39,079 nucleotides of DNA from Halochromatium roseum (GCF_016653315.1 NZ_NHSH01000084.1:1-39079); one strand, 5' to 3'. Counted from the first letter of the stretch, positions 1 through 8,309 are shown. Numbers and translations: made by a program. The notes: a model not told the origin generated them from the letters alone.

Positions 1-52
1 TTTTGACGTGATCCGAACCGCATTGCGGGCATAGCACTGAGATCTCGGCCAT
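1..52 (-). CDS. IS1-like transposase, N-terminal fragment (cut by window edge)
   Basis: Reading leftward from an ATG at 52 gives MAEISVLCPQCGSDHVK before the window ends. A short N-terminus running directly into a CPxCGS knuckle is typical of the zinc-ribbon InsA-type protein of IS1-family transposases. Only 17 residues are visible, so the family call rests on this start alone; an IS1595-type or other zinc-ribbon protein is possible. The DNA just upstream (about 55-110) is much more AT-rich than the rest of the window, which fits an IS end and its promoter. Confidence 0.45.
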   Translation of the reverse strand, partial: MAEISVLCPQCGSDHVK

Positions 53-337
53 ACAATAACCTTATAAAAAGCAAATATCGATATTATTCTACAGATTTTA
101 CGGATAAACCACGTCTAGAGCACTACCAACCAGTCGCTGACACTCGCCAAACGCCGGCGAGCAACCGCAATGGCCTCTTCAGTGGACATTGCTAGTCTTT
201 GGCGGTATCAAGACTGAGTCGTTGTTGTGGCGCTAGCCAGCCAAGGACGTGCCGCGCCGGCTTGGTCGGCTTGCACTCTCATGCCGAGGTGGAGAGCAGA
301 CGCTAAGACAGAAAACTGATAGCGTAGCGACAATCGT
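53..337. other. Non-coding stretch between IS-like start and integrase remnant
   Basis: No convincing gene is visible. Positions 53-110 are AT-rich with a small palindrome (atatcgatat). The rest is GC-rich with no ORF that looks like protein. The integrase homology begins abruptly at about 338, so a rearrangement breakpoint probably lies at the right edge. Confidence 0.5.
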
Positions 338-347
338 GTTTGGGGGG
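301..347 (+). repeat. Direct repeat, copy 1 (partner at 3576-3621)
   Basis: Copy 1 shares cgctaag, then CAG with an A-rich stretch, then the exact 13-mer tagcgtagcgaca (320-332), then a G-run ending ggggga, with 3576-3621. I estimate roughly 80% identity over about 46 bp with a few 1-2 base gaps. The copy abuts the truncated integrase, so it probably marks an element end or recombination junction. Confidence 0.6.
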
Positions 348-851
348 AGTCAGAGGTCGACCTCGAAGCCGCTGAATGGCTCATACCGGCGCCGCGGATG
401 AAGGCGAAGCGTCCGCACAGGGTACCGCTCAGTCCAGCGGCGCTGGCAGTCCTAGAGCGCGTCTCGCGTATCTCGGGCAACCCGTACATTTTCACAGGCG
501 CTCGGCAGGGTCGTCCGCTCAGCAACATGGCGATGCTGCAGGTCATGCGCGGACTCGGCTATGGCGTCGGCGGCGACCGTGGCAACGATGTACCACATGG
601 GTTCCGGTCATCGTTTCGATGATTGGGCGGGCGAAGTGTCGTCATTCCCAAGAGAAGTCTGCGAGATGGCGCTTGCCCACGTCATCGAGAACAAGGCGGA
701 GGCCGCCTATGCGCGTGGCGATCTCTTCACCAAGCGGCTAAAGATGATGGCTGAGTGGGCGCAATGGTGCGGCAAAGGCGCGGCAGATAACCTGGTCGAC
801 CCTCACCCACAGCAGCAAGCAACTGATGGCTCAACAAAAGCGGGTCAATGA
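338..851 (+). pseudogene. Tyrosine recombinase (phage/island integrase), C-terminal remnant with frameshift
   Basis: The first part, in the frame of 398, reads as an integrase catalytic domain: WLIPAPRMKAKRPHRVPLS, then a region ending in HGFRSSFR, the conserved HxxR box. It hits a stop at 620-622. Homology resumes in the next frame from 621 (DWAGEVSSFPRE, then EMALAH, then EAAYARGDLF with the likely catalytic tyrosine). One extra base at about 617-620 explains the shift. The N-terminal DNA-binding half is missing. Such integrases (P4/DUF4102 type) insert elements at tRNA 3' ends, which fits tRNA-Ser at 3690. The gene is inactive as it stands. Confidence 0.85.
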
Positions 852-870
852 CGCAGGAGACCATGCTGCA

Positions 871-1368
871 TCAATGGCTATGGGCGGCAGCGCAGGCGGC
901 ATCAATCACCGTATCGGAGAGGAAATAGCCAGCACTTTTCAGGTCAAGCAAGGTGTCCCGCAGCTCCTCAGCGAGCAAGCCGCGCCGATGGGCTTCGACA
1001 AAGAGCCCGGCCGTTCCTTTGACCGGTAGCCCATAGATTGAGTGCGCGATCTTGCGCCCACGTTTTTCGTCGATGATCGCCAGGCAGGGTGCTAGGCTGC
1101 GAGCCAGCGTGATCACGGCCGCTTCGCCGGGATCGAGCTCGGCAACCAGCAACGGGTCCGCTTCGGCCGATGACCGGACATGGGCGGCCCAGCGGGCGCC
1201 GGCCAGGGTTTCCGCGCCTGGCCGCCCCATCCCGGCGACGGTCACTTCATCAAAGACCCGCTGCGGAATCCAGAATTCGCTAAACAAGGCCGGCAACAGG
1301 TCTAATCGCCCTGCGAGCGACAGCGCGACCAGCGGACCAGCATTGATCACAGCACGCCCGGCAAGCAT
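871..1368 (-). CDS. PIN-domain (DUF3368) toxin-like nuclease
   Basis: This 165-residue protein matches the DUF3368 branch of PIN-domain proteins, usually RNA-cleaving toxins of toxin-antitoxin pairs. The N-terminus (VINAGPLVALSLAGRLDLLP) is the first beta-strand motif. The acidic C-terminal part is IIDEKRGRKIAHSIYGLPV followed by a GTAGLF segment. The first acidic position is Asn (VINAG), which to my knowledge is common in this family but could weaken metal binding. Its ATG overlaps the TGA of the upstream antitoxin (TGATG at 1366-1370), so the two are translationally coupled. The pair sits inside the decayed mobile region, a typical place for an addiction module. Confidence 0.82.
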   Translation of the reverse strand: MLAGRAVINAGPLVALSLAGRLDLLPALFSEFWIPQRVFDEVTVAGMGRPGAETLAGARWAAHVRSSAEADPLLVAELDPGEAAVITLARSLAPCLAIIDEKRGRKIAHSIYGLPVKGTAGLFVEAHRRGLLAEELRDTLLDLKSAGYFLSDTVIDAACAAAHSH

Positions 1369-1616
1369 CAGGCGAACTCGTTGACTAGGTCATCGCCCTG
1401 TAAATCGACCACCGGTACACCTGATCGGCTCGCCGCCAGCAAAAACTCGACGCGCCCCATACCGCACAGTCGGCCGGCTTTTCCCGATGAGATGCGGCCT
1501 TGCTCAAAAAGCTTAACGGCGAGCAAAAAACGCGCTTCGTCGGCAAAGTTAGCCGGCAACTCGGCAGCCGAGGGCAGTCCGGCGACGGGCAGCTCGATGG
1601 TCAGGGTTGAGGACAT
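1368..1616 (-). CDS. UPF0175 family antitoxin
   Basis: This is a small protein of 82 residues. The section DEARFLLAVKLFEQGRISSG, followed by KAGRLCGMGRVEFL, is the helix-turn-helix signature of UPF0175, the usual partner of DUF3368 PIN toxins. The first 20 residues form a short beta-rich start (TLTIELPV). A good ribosome binding site (AAGGAA) lies 5 bases before the ATG at 1616. It is first in the two-gene unit, the usual order, and probably represses its own promoter in 1617-1700, where I see no clear operator. The protein looks intact. Confidence 0.8.
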   Translation of the reverse strand: MSSTLTIELPVAGLPSAAELPANFADEARFLLAVKLFEQGRISSGKAGRLCGMGRVEFLLAASRSGVPVVDLQGDDLVNEFA

Positions 1617-1815
1617 TGCAGTTTCCTTGGTATCAGAGTTAAGCGCATCGCATCAATACGACTGGCGACGACCGGCCGGAACTCAGGTAGAACGGCAATG
1701 CTGGCTGGTTGCGCATCATGGTCCGCACCAACGCGGCATAGGTTTCCGCTCACGACCCTCTGGCAGATTAGCCGAGAATATAGAGGCGCTTGTTACGCTG
1801 TGTACGTTGTAGAGT

Positions 1816-3090
1816 TTACCCAAACCTGTCAAGGCATGGCAGGCTCTGGCATGGCCCGAGGTGGTATCTAGGGCGTCGATCATGATCGCGCAGGTGCACC
1901 TCGTCATCGGGATTCCAGGCTTGGAGCACGAAGGTCATGCGCGAGCCATCGGCCAGTGCCGATCCCCCTCGACCACTGTACTGGTGCAGGGTCGCAGCGC
2001 GAGCATTCGCCTTGCCGATGTGGTGAACGAAACGCACGCAACAATCCAAGGTGCGCACAATGCGCCGAGCGGAGGTGATCAGGGCCTGTTCGTTGTCGTT
2101 CACGGCGTTCTCACTGGCGCCGAATGACACCAGCGGGTCGAAGGTGACCACTGCCGGGCGGTCATCGCGATAGGCGCGGCCTAGGTCATCGGCGAGACGT
2201 GTGAGCACCACATTGCCCTGGATCAACTGCGCGAGTTTCAGACTGGAGCCACAGATATCCCAAAAGATGACGCTGTCGAACACGCGGCGGCGCTGGGGCT
2301 CGGACAGCTTGAGGGCGGCGACGATCTCGCGCAGGCGGGCTAGGAGACGCTCGCGGCGGTCCTCAGCTGTCACGAACAGCGTCCAACCGGGTTGCTCGAT
2401 CCTCAGACCCCAGAGCGGCGCGCCGAGTGAGATCGTCGCCGCCTCGTAGAGCAGCAGGGTGGTCTTGCCAGTGCCGCCGGGGGCGACCACTTGCGCCACA
2501 TCGGCATAGAGGTAGCGATCCACGATGCAGCGCGGCGAGAGCGTCGCGCGGGCGATCTCCACATCGGACGGGATCAGCACGCGGCGCGGCGGTGGTCGGG
2601 TCTGGATCCGCGGTCCATCAGCGAGTAGTGCGTCCAATTCGGCCTGTGCTCGCGCGATCAGTTCAGCAGGGTCTCTGCTGTCTTCCTGTTCGGCCAGGCG
2701 GCTACCCAAGGCGCGCAGGCGCCGTCTGGTGCCGGCAGACTTGATGAGCTTGGCATAGTGCGTCGCATTGGCCGCCGTGGTGGCATCGGCGAACAGCGAG
2801 ACGATCAGCTCGCGGTGACGGCGATCCTTGAGCGCGTTCATCAGCGTTTCCGGCTCGGCTGCAATGTCATCATCGCTCAGTGCCAGGATCGCGGCGAACA
2901 CCTTGCCGTGACCGTCGTTGCTAAAGTCGGCCGGGGATACCAGATCCGCAACGCGCGGGACGGCGTCGGGCTCGATCATCAAGCCACTGAGCAGTGCGCG
3001 TTCGGCGCGGCTGATGATTGCACGCCGAGACGCGTTCAAGCGGTCGTTTCCGAGCGCCCTGTGGGGTCCGGAGTCTCGCCGCTGGGTCAT
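1816..3090 (-). CDS. DnaB-N / RepA-like (AAA_25) ATPase of a mobile element
   Basis: The N-terminal third resembles the DnaB helicase N-terminal domain (AERALLSGLMIEPDAVPRV, then a DFSNDGHGKVFAAI-like stretch). It is followed by a RecA-fold ATPase of the RepA/AAA_25 type: Walker A GGTGKTT, a TAEDRRERLLARL segment, Walker B VVTFDPLVSF, and sensor HHIGKANA followed by SGRGGSALADGSRM. Such proteins act in plasmid or phage replication. I chose the ATG at 3090 (424 residues); the frame stays open to 3171, but the added residues are low-quality. The last ~30 residues after WNPDDEVHL look random, so the C-terminus may be truncated or frameshifted. No primase or origin is visible beside it. Confidence 0.72.
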   Translation of the reverse strand: MTQRRDSGPHRALGNDRLNASRRAIISRAERALLSGLMIEPDAVPRVADLVSPADFSNDGHGKVFAAILALSDDDIAAEPETLMNALKDRRHRELIVSLFADATTAANATHYAKLIKSAGTRRRLRALGSRLAEQEDSRDPAELIARAQAELDALLADGPRIQTRPPPRRVLIPSDVEIARATLSPRCIVDRYLYADVAQVVAPGGTGKTTLLLYEAATISLGAPLWGLRIEQPGWTLFVTAEDRRERLLARLREIVAALKLSEPQRRRVFDSVIFWDICGSSLKLAQLIQGNVVLTRLADDLGRAYRDDRPAVVTFDPLVSFGASENAVNDNEQALITSARRIVRTLDCCVRFVHHIGKANARAATLHQYSGRGGSALADGSRMTFVLQAWNPDDEVHLRDHDRRPRYHLGPCQSLPCLDRFG

Positions 3091-3094
3091 CCCG

Positions 3095-3415
3095 TTGGAG
3101 CAGGCGGAACGGCTGAACCAGTGGATCAGACTCGTTGAGCGCTCAGGCCTGCTTGAGGAGATCCGGGCCATCGAACGACGCTTGCCCGAGGCTCAGGAGG
3201 CGCAAGCACTGAGCGCCGAGCTGGATCAGCTCAGGGACGAGATCCGTGACTCGCTTGAGGAGACGATCAAGAAAGACCAGCGTTTTTATCGGAAGCACTT
3301 GAAAGCCGAGATGACGGCGCTGAAGCGCGATTTCGCGCAGTTGCGGGCTGCGCGTCAAGCACAGGATGAGCCGTCGCCAGCTGCATGCTTATGTGCATCC
3401 AACGCCAACGAGTGA
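3095..3415 (+). CDS. Hypothetical coiled-coil protein
   Basis: The frame is open from 2918, but protein-like sequence starts near 3095 (a TTG codon). It is charged and helical: QAERLNQWIRLVERSGLLEE, then AIERRLPEAQEAQALSAELD, then KKDQRFYRKHLKAEMTALKR. Heptad-like spacing suggests a coiled coil. I recognise no family. The start is uncertain because upstream codons run antisense through the ATPase gene at 1816-3090. It may be the C-terminal remnant of a larger protein cut by rearrangement. No ribosome binding site is convincing. Confidence 0.35.
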   Translation: MEQAERLNQWIRLVERSGLLEEIRAIERRLPEAQEAQALSAELDQLRDEIRDSLEETIKKDQRFYRKHLKAEMTALKRDFAQLRAARQAQDEPSPAACLCASNANE

Positions 3416-3575
3416 CAAAGGGGCATTCAAAATGTCCACACCGGTCCACCCTATCGGGGTGCCGAACGCGGGGATCTGTCACTTTGGAGCACCACGTCTG
3501 TGGTCTTTCAGCCAGCTTGTTCAATCAAGCCCGGAGTGGGTTAGCCGCAAGACGGCTCGGGCGCAGCTTCTGCAA

Positions 3576-3621
3576 CGCTAAGCCAGGAAAACCGGTAGCG
3601 TAGCGACAGTCAAGTGGGGGA
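3576..3621 (+). repeat. Direct repeat, copy 2 (partner at 301-347)
   Basis: Copy 2 contains the exact 13-mer tagcgtagcgaca at 3596-3608 and aligns across about 46 bp with 301-347. It is followed by two further G-runs, tgggggac and tgggggacc (3615-3634), a pattern often seen between P4-type integrase elements and their tRNA target. It lies 70 bp from the tRNA-Ser 3' end. Confidence 0.6.
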
Positions 3622-3645
3622 CTAGATGGGGGACCAATTTTTATG

Positions 3646-3680
3646 ATAAATTATAAGTAATTGGACTTACTACAATTTAT
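3646..3680. repeat. AT-rich inverted repeat next to tRNA-Ser 3' end
   Basis: The left arm (3646-3660) and right arm (3667-3680) pair as ATAAATT-TA-GTAA with two mismatches or bulges around a 6-base loop. The tract 3635-3690 is far more AT-rich than its surroundings. It lies 10 bases beyond the tRNA-Ser 3' end on the minus strand. It could be a tRNA terminator (though no clear T-run follows) or an element-end structure. Confidence 0.5.
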
Positions 3681-3689
3681 TTGCAGTAT

Positions 3690-3780
3690 TGGCGGAGAGA
3701 GAGGGATTCGAACCCTCGATGAGCTATTAACCCATACTCCCTTAGCAGGGGAGCGCCTTCAGCCACTCGGCCATCTCTCC
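3690..3780 (-). tRNA. tRNA-Ser (anticodon GCU)
   Basis: The minus strand starts GGAGAGATGGCCGAGTGG and ends with an encoded CCA. The long variable arm (GGGAGTATGGGTTAATAGCTC region) is typical of class II tRNA-Ser. The anticodon loop is CTGCTAA, anticodon GCT at 3744-3746. The acceptor stem GGAGAGA pairs with TCTCTCC. It follows csrA, as in many gammaproteobacteria, and its 3' end borders the decayed mobile region, making it the likely integration site. Confidence 0.97.
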
Positions 3781-3929
3781 GGACAAGAAAAATTATAGCA
3801 AACTTTAGCCTGTTTGCGTTGATTTGTGTGGCGATGCTGATGTTTCGGGGCAAAGGAACCGCCCCGATCATCTAGGTCTAATGCAGACCGGCGTGCCAGG
3901 CGGATATCTCAGACATACCACGGGATCGA

Positions 3930-4148
3930 CTAGTCGTCGAGCCCTCGGTCGTCTGCGACATGCTGCTCAGAGAGCCCCTGAGCCTGTTCGCGCTTGATGC
4001 GTTCGTAGATCTCTTCGCGATGCACTGCAACCTCGCGCGGAGCATTCACACCAATGCGAACCTGATTACCTTTGACGCCGAGCACCGTGACGGTTACTTC
4101 ATCGCCAATCATCAGGGTTTCGCCAACGCGGCGGGTCAGTATCAACAT
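3930..4148 (-). CDS. csrA: Carbon storage regulator CsrA
   Basis: This 72-residue protein begins [20 protein letters not shown] and continues with [20 protein letters not shown] and REEIYERI, the full CsrA fold. CsrA is a homodimeric RNA-binding protein that recognises GGA motifs in 5' leaders and controls translation of metabolism, motility and biofilm genes. The arginine near residue 44 of the RNA-binding surface (the [11 protein letters not shown] segment) is conserved. The C-terminal tail after EQAQGL is a little longer than in Escherichia coli (61 residues). The ribosome binding site AAAGGA is well placed. The lysC-csrA-tRNA-Ser order is conserved in gammaproteobacteria. Confidence 0.97.
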   Translation of the reverse strand: MLILTRRVGETLMIGDEVTVTVLGVKGNQVRIGVNAPREVAVHREEIYERIKREQAQGLSEQHVADDRGLDD

Positions 4149-4233
4149 AGCGGTCTATCCTTTATGTCCTTTTTTAAAGCCGAGCCGCGGTTCCCTTTGT
4201 ATTTTTAGGTCTCGCAGCCTGATTACCAATACC

Positions 4234-4271
4234 TTGAGCCCAGGCTCCGCTGCTGCGGGTGCCTGGGTCAA
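4234..4271 (-). terminator. Hairpin between lysC and csrA
   Basis: Arms at 4234-4245 and 4261-4271 (ttgagcccaggc against gcctgggtcaa) form an 11-bp stem with one bulged base and a 15-nt loop. It lies about 57 bases past the lysC stop. No T-run follows on the minus strand, so it could be a factor-dependent terminator, an attenuating structure, or part of the csrA leader. Confidence 0.4.
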
Positions 4272-4327
4272 GCCACTCAGGTGCAGAGTTTAGCAGTAGG
4301 TCCTAGTGCAATGCATCAATAGTTACC

Positions 4328-5548
4328 CTAGGGTTTGTCGAGCCCGAAGGCATCATGCAGGGCACGGACGCCGAGCTCGAGATATTTCTCGTCGATCACG
4401 ACTGAGATCTTGATCTCGGAGGTCGAGATCATGCGGATGTTGATGCCTTCATGGGCTAAGGCCTCGAACATGCGGCTGGCAATGCCCGCATGAGAGCGCA
4501 TGCCAACGCCGACCAGGCTGAGCTTGACGATCTTTTGATCGCCGGTGACCTCGCGCGCCGAGAGCTGCTCAGCCGTCTCTTGCAACACCCGCAGCGCGGT
4601 CTCGTAGTCGTTGCGGTTGACGGTGAAGGTGAAGTCCGTCGTTGCCCCATCAGAGCCGACGTTCTGCACGATCATATCGACTTCCACGTTAGCCGCAGAG
4701 ATTGGGCCGAGGATCTTGTGTGCAATACCAGGCTGATCCGGCACCCCCAGCACGGTGAGCTTCGCTTCGTCCTTAGCGAAGGCAATACCGGCGATCTTGG
4801 CGTCTTCCACGTTCTCCTCCTCGAAGCTGATCAGTGTGCCCTCCCCGTCTTGGAAGCTTGAGAGCACTCGCAAGGGTACCTGGTACTTACCGGCGAACTC
4901 GACCGCGCGTATCTGCAACACCTTCGAGCCCAGGCTCGCCATCTCGAGCATCTCCTCGAAGGTGATGCGGTCAAGCTTACGCGCGCGCGGCTCGATGCGC
5001 GGATCGGTGGTGTAGACACCATCGACATCGGTATAGATCTGACATTCATCGGCCTTGAGCGCGGCAGCCATCGCCACCGCGGAGGTATCGGAGCCACCAC
5101 GGCCGAGCGTGGTGATATTGCCCTCGCGATCGATGCCCTGAAAACCCGCGACCACCACCACGCGGCCGGCGTCGAGATCGCTGCAGACGCGCGCGCCGTC
5201 GATATCGCTAATCCGCGCCTTGTTGTGGGCGCTATCGGTGCGAATCTGCACCTGCGAGCCGGTGTAGGAGCGAGCAGGACAGCCGGCGGCCTCCAGCGCC
5301 ATCGACAGCAATGCGATCGTCACCTGCTCACCAGTGGAGATCAACACATCCAGCTCGCGCGGCACCGGCTGCGGCTGGATGGCGCGCGCCAGGCCGATCA
5401 GGCGATCGGTCTCGCCAGACATCGCTGATACGACCACGACCACCTGATGCCCCTGGTCTCGGGTGCGCTTGACACGCTCGGCGACGGCCTGGATGCGCTC
5501 CACCGAGCCCACTGAGGTGCCGCCATATTTTTGAACGATTAACGACAT
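4328..5548 (-). CDS. lysC: Aspartate kinase
   Basis: This 406-residue protein phosphorylates aspartate, the first step to lysine, threonine and methionine. The ATG at 5548 gives the family start MSLIVQKYGGTSVGSVERIQ; the frame stays open upstream, but that sequence is unrelated. The kinase domain has KYGGTS, FQGIDREGNITTLGRGGSDT and the TDVDGVYTTDPR segment. Two C-terminal ACT domains (about 265-400), containing LGVPDQPGIAHKI and LVGVGMRSHAGIA, bind the feedback amino acid. This is the short, monofunctional, ACT-regulated class. I see no lysine riboswitch upstream; the leader instead carries a 69-bp dispersed repeat at 5590-5658. Confidence 0.95.
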   Translation of the reverse strand: MSLIVQKYGGTSVGSVERIQAVAERVKRTRDQGHQVVVVVSAMSGETDRLIGLARAIQPQPVPRELDVLISTGEQVTIALLSMALEAAGCPARSYTGSQVQIRTDSAHNKARISDIDGARVCSDLDAGRVVVVAGFQGIDREGNITTLGRGGSDTSAVAMAAALKADECQIYTDVDGVYTTDPRIEPRARKLDRITFEEMLEMASLGSKVLQIRAVEFAGKYQVPLRVLSSFQDGEGTLISFEEENVEDAKIAGIAFAKDEAKLTVLGVPDQPGIAHKILGPISAANVEVDMIVQNVGSDGATTDFTFTVNRNDYETALRVLQETAEQLSAREVTGDQKIVKLSLVGVGMRSHAGIASRMFEALAHEGINIRMISTSEIKISVVIDEKYLELGVRALHDAFGLDKP

Positions 5549-5589
5549 CGATCGACTCGCGCCCTCACTGTTGCGATTGGACCCCGTTG

Positions 5590-5658
5590 CTGTCCATTTT
5601 CTACTTCCCGATGATCGCCTAACAGCGGTTCGCAAATCGGCAAGACGTTGATAGACAC
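5590..5658 (+). repeat. 69-bp dispersed repeat, copy A (partner 21322-21390)
   Basis: Copy A is 69 bp, exactly as long as copy B. The two share ctgtccattttctacttc, then cgatgatcgcc, then aaatcggcaag and gttgat; I count about 56 of 69 positions identical. It starts ctgtccat and ends in a decayed match to atggacag, so the termini form an inverted repeat. It lies in the 157-bp gap between alaS and lysC, within the likely lysC promoter or leader region. Confidence 0.75.
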
Positions 5659-5705
5659 CGCGATAGACCGTTTACTAAGGCAGTATGAACGTTCACAAAA
5701 ACCGC

Positions 5706-8309
5706 TCAAGCTGCTGCTCGCTCTTTCACCCAGCTGCCGACCAGATCCAGCGCGGCGGGGATGCCCGCTGGATCAGTGCCACCGGCCTGCGCCATATCAG
5801 GCCGCCCGCCGCCGCGACCACCGACCTTCTCGGCCGCCGCCTTGACCAGGTCGCCAGCCTTGAACCGGGCGACAAGATCCTTGGTCACGCCGGCGATCAG
5901 GTTGACCTTACCGTCACTCTCAGTGGCGAGCAAGACGATCCCAGAACCAAGCTTGTTCTTCAGCTGATCAAGCGTGTCGCGCAGTGACTTCGGATCGACG
6001 CCATCGAGCCGCGCCGCGAGCACCTTCACCCCATCGATCTCGATCACCGCATCCGTCAGCTCGCTGCCGGCCGCGCTCGCGAGCTTGGCCTTGAGCTGCT
6101 CGAGCTCCTTCTCCAGCCGGCGTGAGCGCTCGACCAGCAAGGCGACCTTGTCGTCAGCGTCGGTCGCGGCGCCCTTCACCAGTGCGGCGATGCGCGCCAG
6201 TCGCTCCTCTTCTTCCTCGACCCAGCTCAGCGCGACATCACCGGCGACCGCCTCGATACGCCGCACGCCGGCACTGATACCGGTCTCAGAGACGATCTTG
6301 AACAGCCCGATATCGCCGACCGCGCGCACATGGGTGCCACCGCAGAGCTCGGTCGAGAAATCCCCCATCCGCAGCACCCGCACCTGCTCAGCATACTTCT
6401 CGCCGAACAGGGCCATCGCGCCCGAGGCCTTGGCATCCTCGAGCCCCATGATGCGGGTCTCGACCGTATGGTTCTCACGCACCTCGCGATTCACCAGCCG
6501 TTCGATCTCGCGCAGTTGCTCGCGCGTGACCGGCTCGAAATGAGTGAAATCGAAGCGCAGCCGCTCGGGTCCGACCAACGAGCCGCGTTGCTGTACATGG
6601 TCACCCAAGATCTGGCGCAACGCTGCATGCAACAGATGCGTCGCGGAGTGATGGAGCGCGATCGCGCGCCGCCGGGCACGGTCGACGCGGGCATCGACAC
6701 GATCGCCAACCGTCAGCTCGCCCTCGAGCAAGCGCCCGATATGGCAGATCACCCCGCCCTGCTTCTGGGTATCCTGGACCTCGAAGCGCGCGGTCTCGGT
6801 GGTTAAGGTGCCGCGGTCGCCGACCTGGCCGCCAGCCTCGGCATAGAAAGGCGTCACGTCGAGCACCAGCAGCGCTTCTTGTCCAGCCTTGATGTGATCC
6901 TGCGGCTCACCGTCCTGATAGCAGATGATGACCGTGGCCTGATCGACAAGGCCCTCATAGCCGGTGAAATCAGTCTCACCTTCGATATCGAGCTGAATCA
7001 CCGCGCCAGCGCCGAAGTGGCTGGCCGCGCGAGCGCGCTCCTTCTGCGCTGACATGGCTCGTTCGAAACCAGCCATGTCGAGGGTCAGGGCGCGCTCACG
7101 GGCGATATCCGCAGTCAGATCAGCCGGGAAGCCATAGGTGTCGTACAGGCGAAAGACCGCCTCGCCCGGGATCTCGGTGCCTTCCAACTGAGCGACGATC
7201 TCATCGAAGATCCGAAGCCCCTGCTCTAGAGTATCGGCGAAACGCTCCTCCTCGGTGCGCAGGACGCGTTCGACATGGGCGCGTTTCTCGCGCAGCTCGG
7301 GGTAGGCATCGCCCATCTGTTCGGCGAGCGGCTCGACCAGGCGCCAGAAGAACGGCGCCGTCTGCCCCAACTGATAGCCGTGGCGGATGGCGCGACGGAT
7401 AATCCGCCGCTGCACATAGCCGCGGCCTTCGTTACCCGGTGTGACCCCATCGATGATCAGGAAGGCGGCCGAGCGAATATGGTCCGCAATGACACGCAGC
7501 GATTTGTTGCCGAGATCGGTACAGCCGGTGACCTCGGCGGCGGCGCGGATCAGCGCCTGAAAGAGGTCGATCTCGTAGTTGCTGTGCACGCCCTGCATCA
7601 CCGCGGCCAGCCGCTCGAGTCCCATGCCGGTGTCGACCGAGGGGCGCGGCAACGGATGCAGCTCGCCGTTGGCATCGCGATCGAACTGCATGAAGACCAG
7701 ATTCCAGATCTCGACGTAGCGATCGCCGTCTTCGTCCGGCGAGCCGGGCGGACCACCTGGAATCTCCGGGCCATGGTCGTAGAAGATCTCTGAGCAAGGG
7801 CCGCAGGGACCGGTCTCACCCATGGACCAGAAGTTGTCTTTCTCGCCGCAGCGCGAGAAGCGCGCCGGGTCGGCTCCGATCTCGTCGAGCCAGATACGGG
7901 CGGCTTCGTCGTCATCGGTGTAGACGGTGATCCAGAGCCGCTCGGCCGGCATCTTTAGCGTCTTGGTCAAGAACTCCCAGGCGAAGCCGATCGCCTCGCG
8001 CTTGAAGTAGTCGCCAAAGCTGAAGTTGCCGAGCATCTCGAAGAAGGTGTGATGGCGGGCGGTGTAGCCGACATTCTCCAGATCATTGTGCTTGCCGCCC
8101 GCGCGCACACAGCGCTGGGAGCTGACAGCCCGGCTGTAGGAACGCTTTTCGCGGCCGAGAAAGACGTCCTTGAACTGCACCATGCCGGCGTTGGTAAACA
8201 GCAAGGTCGGGTCGTTCCCAGGCACCAGCGGGCTGCTCTCGACCGGCGCATGGTCGCGCTCGGCGAAGTAATCGAGAAAGGCCTGACGAAGCTCGGCACT
8301 GCTCTTCAT
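5706..8309 (-). CDS. alaS: Alanine-tRNA ligase
   Basis: This 867-residue class II synthetase charges tRNA-Ala and clears mischarged Ser/Gly. The catalytic core includes [33 protein letters not shown] and a [10 protein letters not shown] motif 3 region. The editing domain has the [12 protein letters not shown] zinc site and the CGGTH motif. The C-terminal DHHA1 part carries the [15 protein letters not shown] motif. Length matches the family (about 870). Its ATG at 8309 overlaps the recX stop by 3 bases (TCA at 8306-8308), so recA, recX and alaS form one overlapping unit. An SOS-inducible upstream promoter may therefore also feed alaS. Confidence 0.98.
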   Translation of the reverse strand: MKSSAELRQAFLDYFAERDHAPVESSPLVPGNDPTLLFTNAGMVQFKDVFLGREKRSYSRAVSSQRCVRAGGKHNDLENVGYTARHHTFFEMLGNFSFGDYFKREAIGFAWEFLTKTLKMPAERLWITVYTDDDEAARIWLDEIGADPARFSRCGEKDNFWSMGETGPCGPCSEIFYDHGPEIPGGPPGSPDEDGDRYVEIWNLVFMQFDRDANGELHPLPRPSVDTGMGLERLAAVMQGVHSNYEIDLFQALIRAAAEVTGCTDLGNKSLRVIADHIRSAAFLIIDGVTPGNEGRGYVQRRIIRRAIRHGYQLGQTAPFFWRLVEPLAEQMGDAYPELREKRAHVERVLRTEEERFADTLEQGLRIFDEIVAQLEGTEIPGEAVFRLYDTYGFPADLTADIARERALTLDMAGFERAMSAQKERARAASHFGAGAVIQLDIEGETDFTGYEGLVDQATVIICYQDGEPQDHIKAGQEALLVLDVTPFYAEAGGQVGDRGTLTTETARFEVQDTQKQGGVICHIGRLLEGELTVGDRVDARVDRARRRAIALHHSATHLLHAALRQILGDHVQQRGSLVGPERLRFDFTHFEPVTREQLREIERLVNREVRENHTVETRIMGLEDAKASGAMALFGEKYAEQVRVLRMGDFSTELCGGTHVRAVGDIGLFKIVSETGISAGVRRIEAVAGDVALSWVEEEEERLARIAALVKGAATDADDKVALLVERSRRLEKELEQLKAKLASAAGSELTDAVIEIDGVKVLAARLDGVDPKSLRDTLDQLKNKLGSGIVLLATESDGKVNLIAGVTKDLVARFKAGDLVKAAAEKVGGRGGGRPDMAQAGGTDPAGIPAALDLVGSWVKERAAA

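Noticed and set aside
4448..4861. Plus-strand ORF opposite lysC
   Set aside because: It is the antisense shadow of conserved aspartate kinase coding sequence.
5549..5705. Lysine riboswitch upstream of lysC
   Set aside because: The 157-base gap is too short for the known riboswitch and holds the 69-bp repeat; no riboswitch core motifs were recognised.
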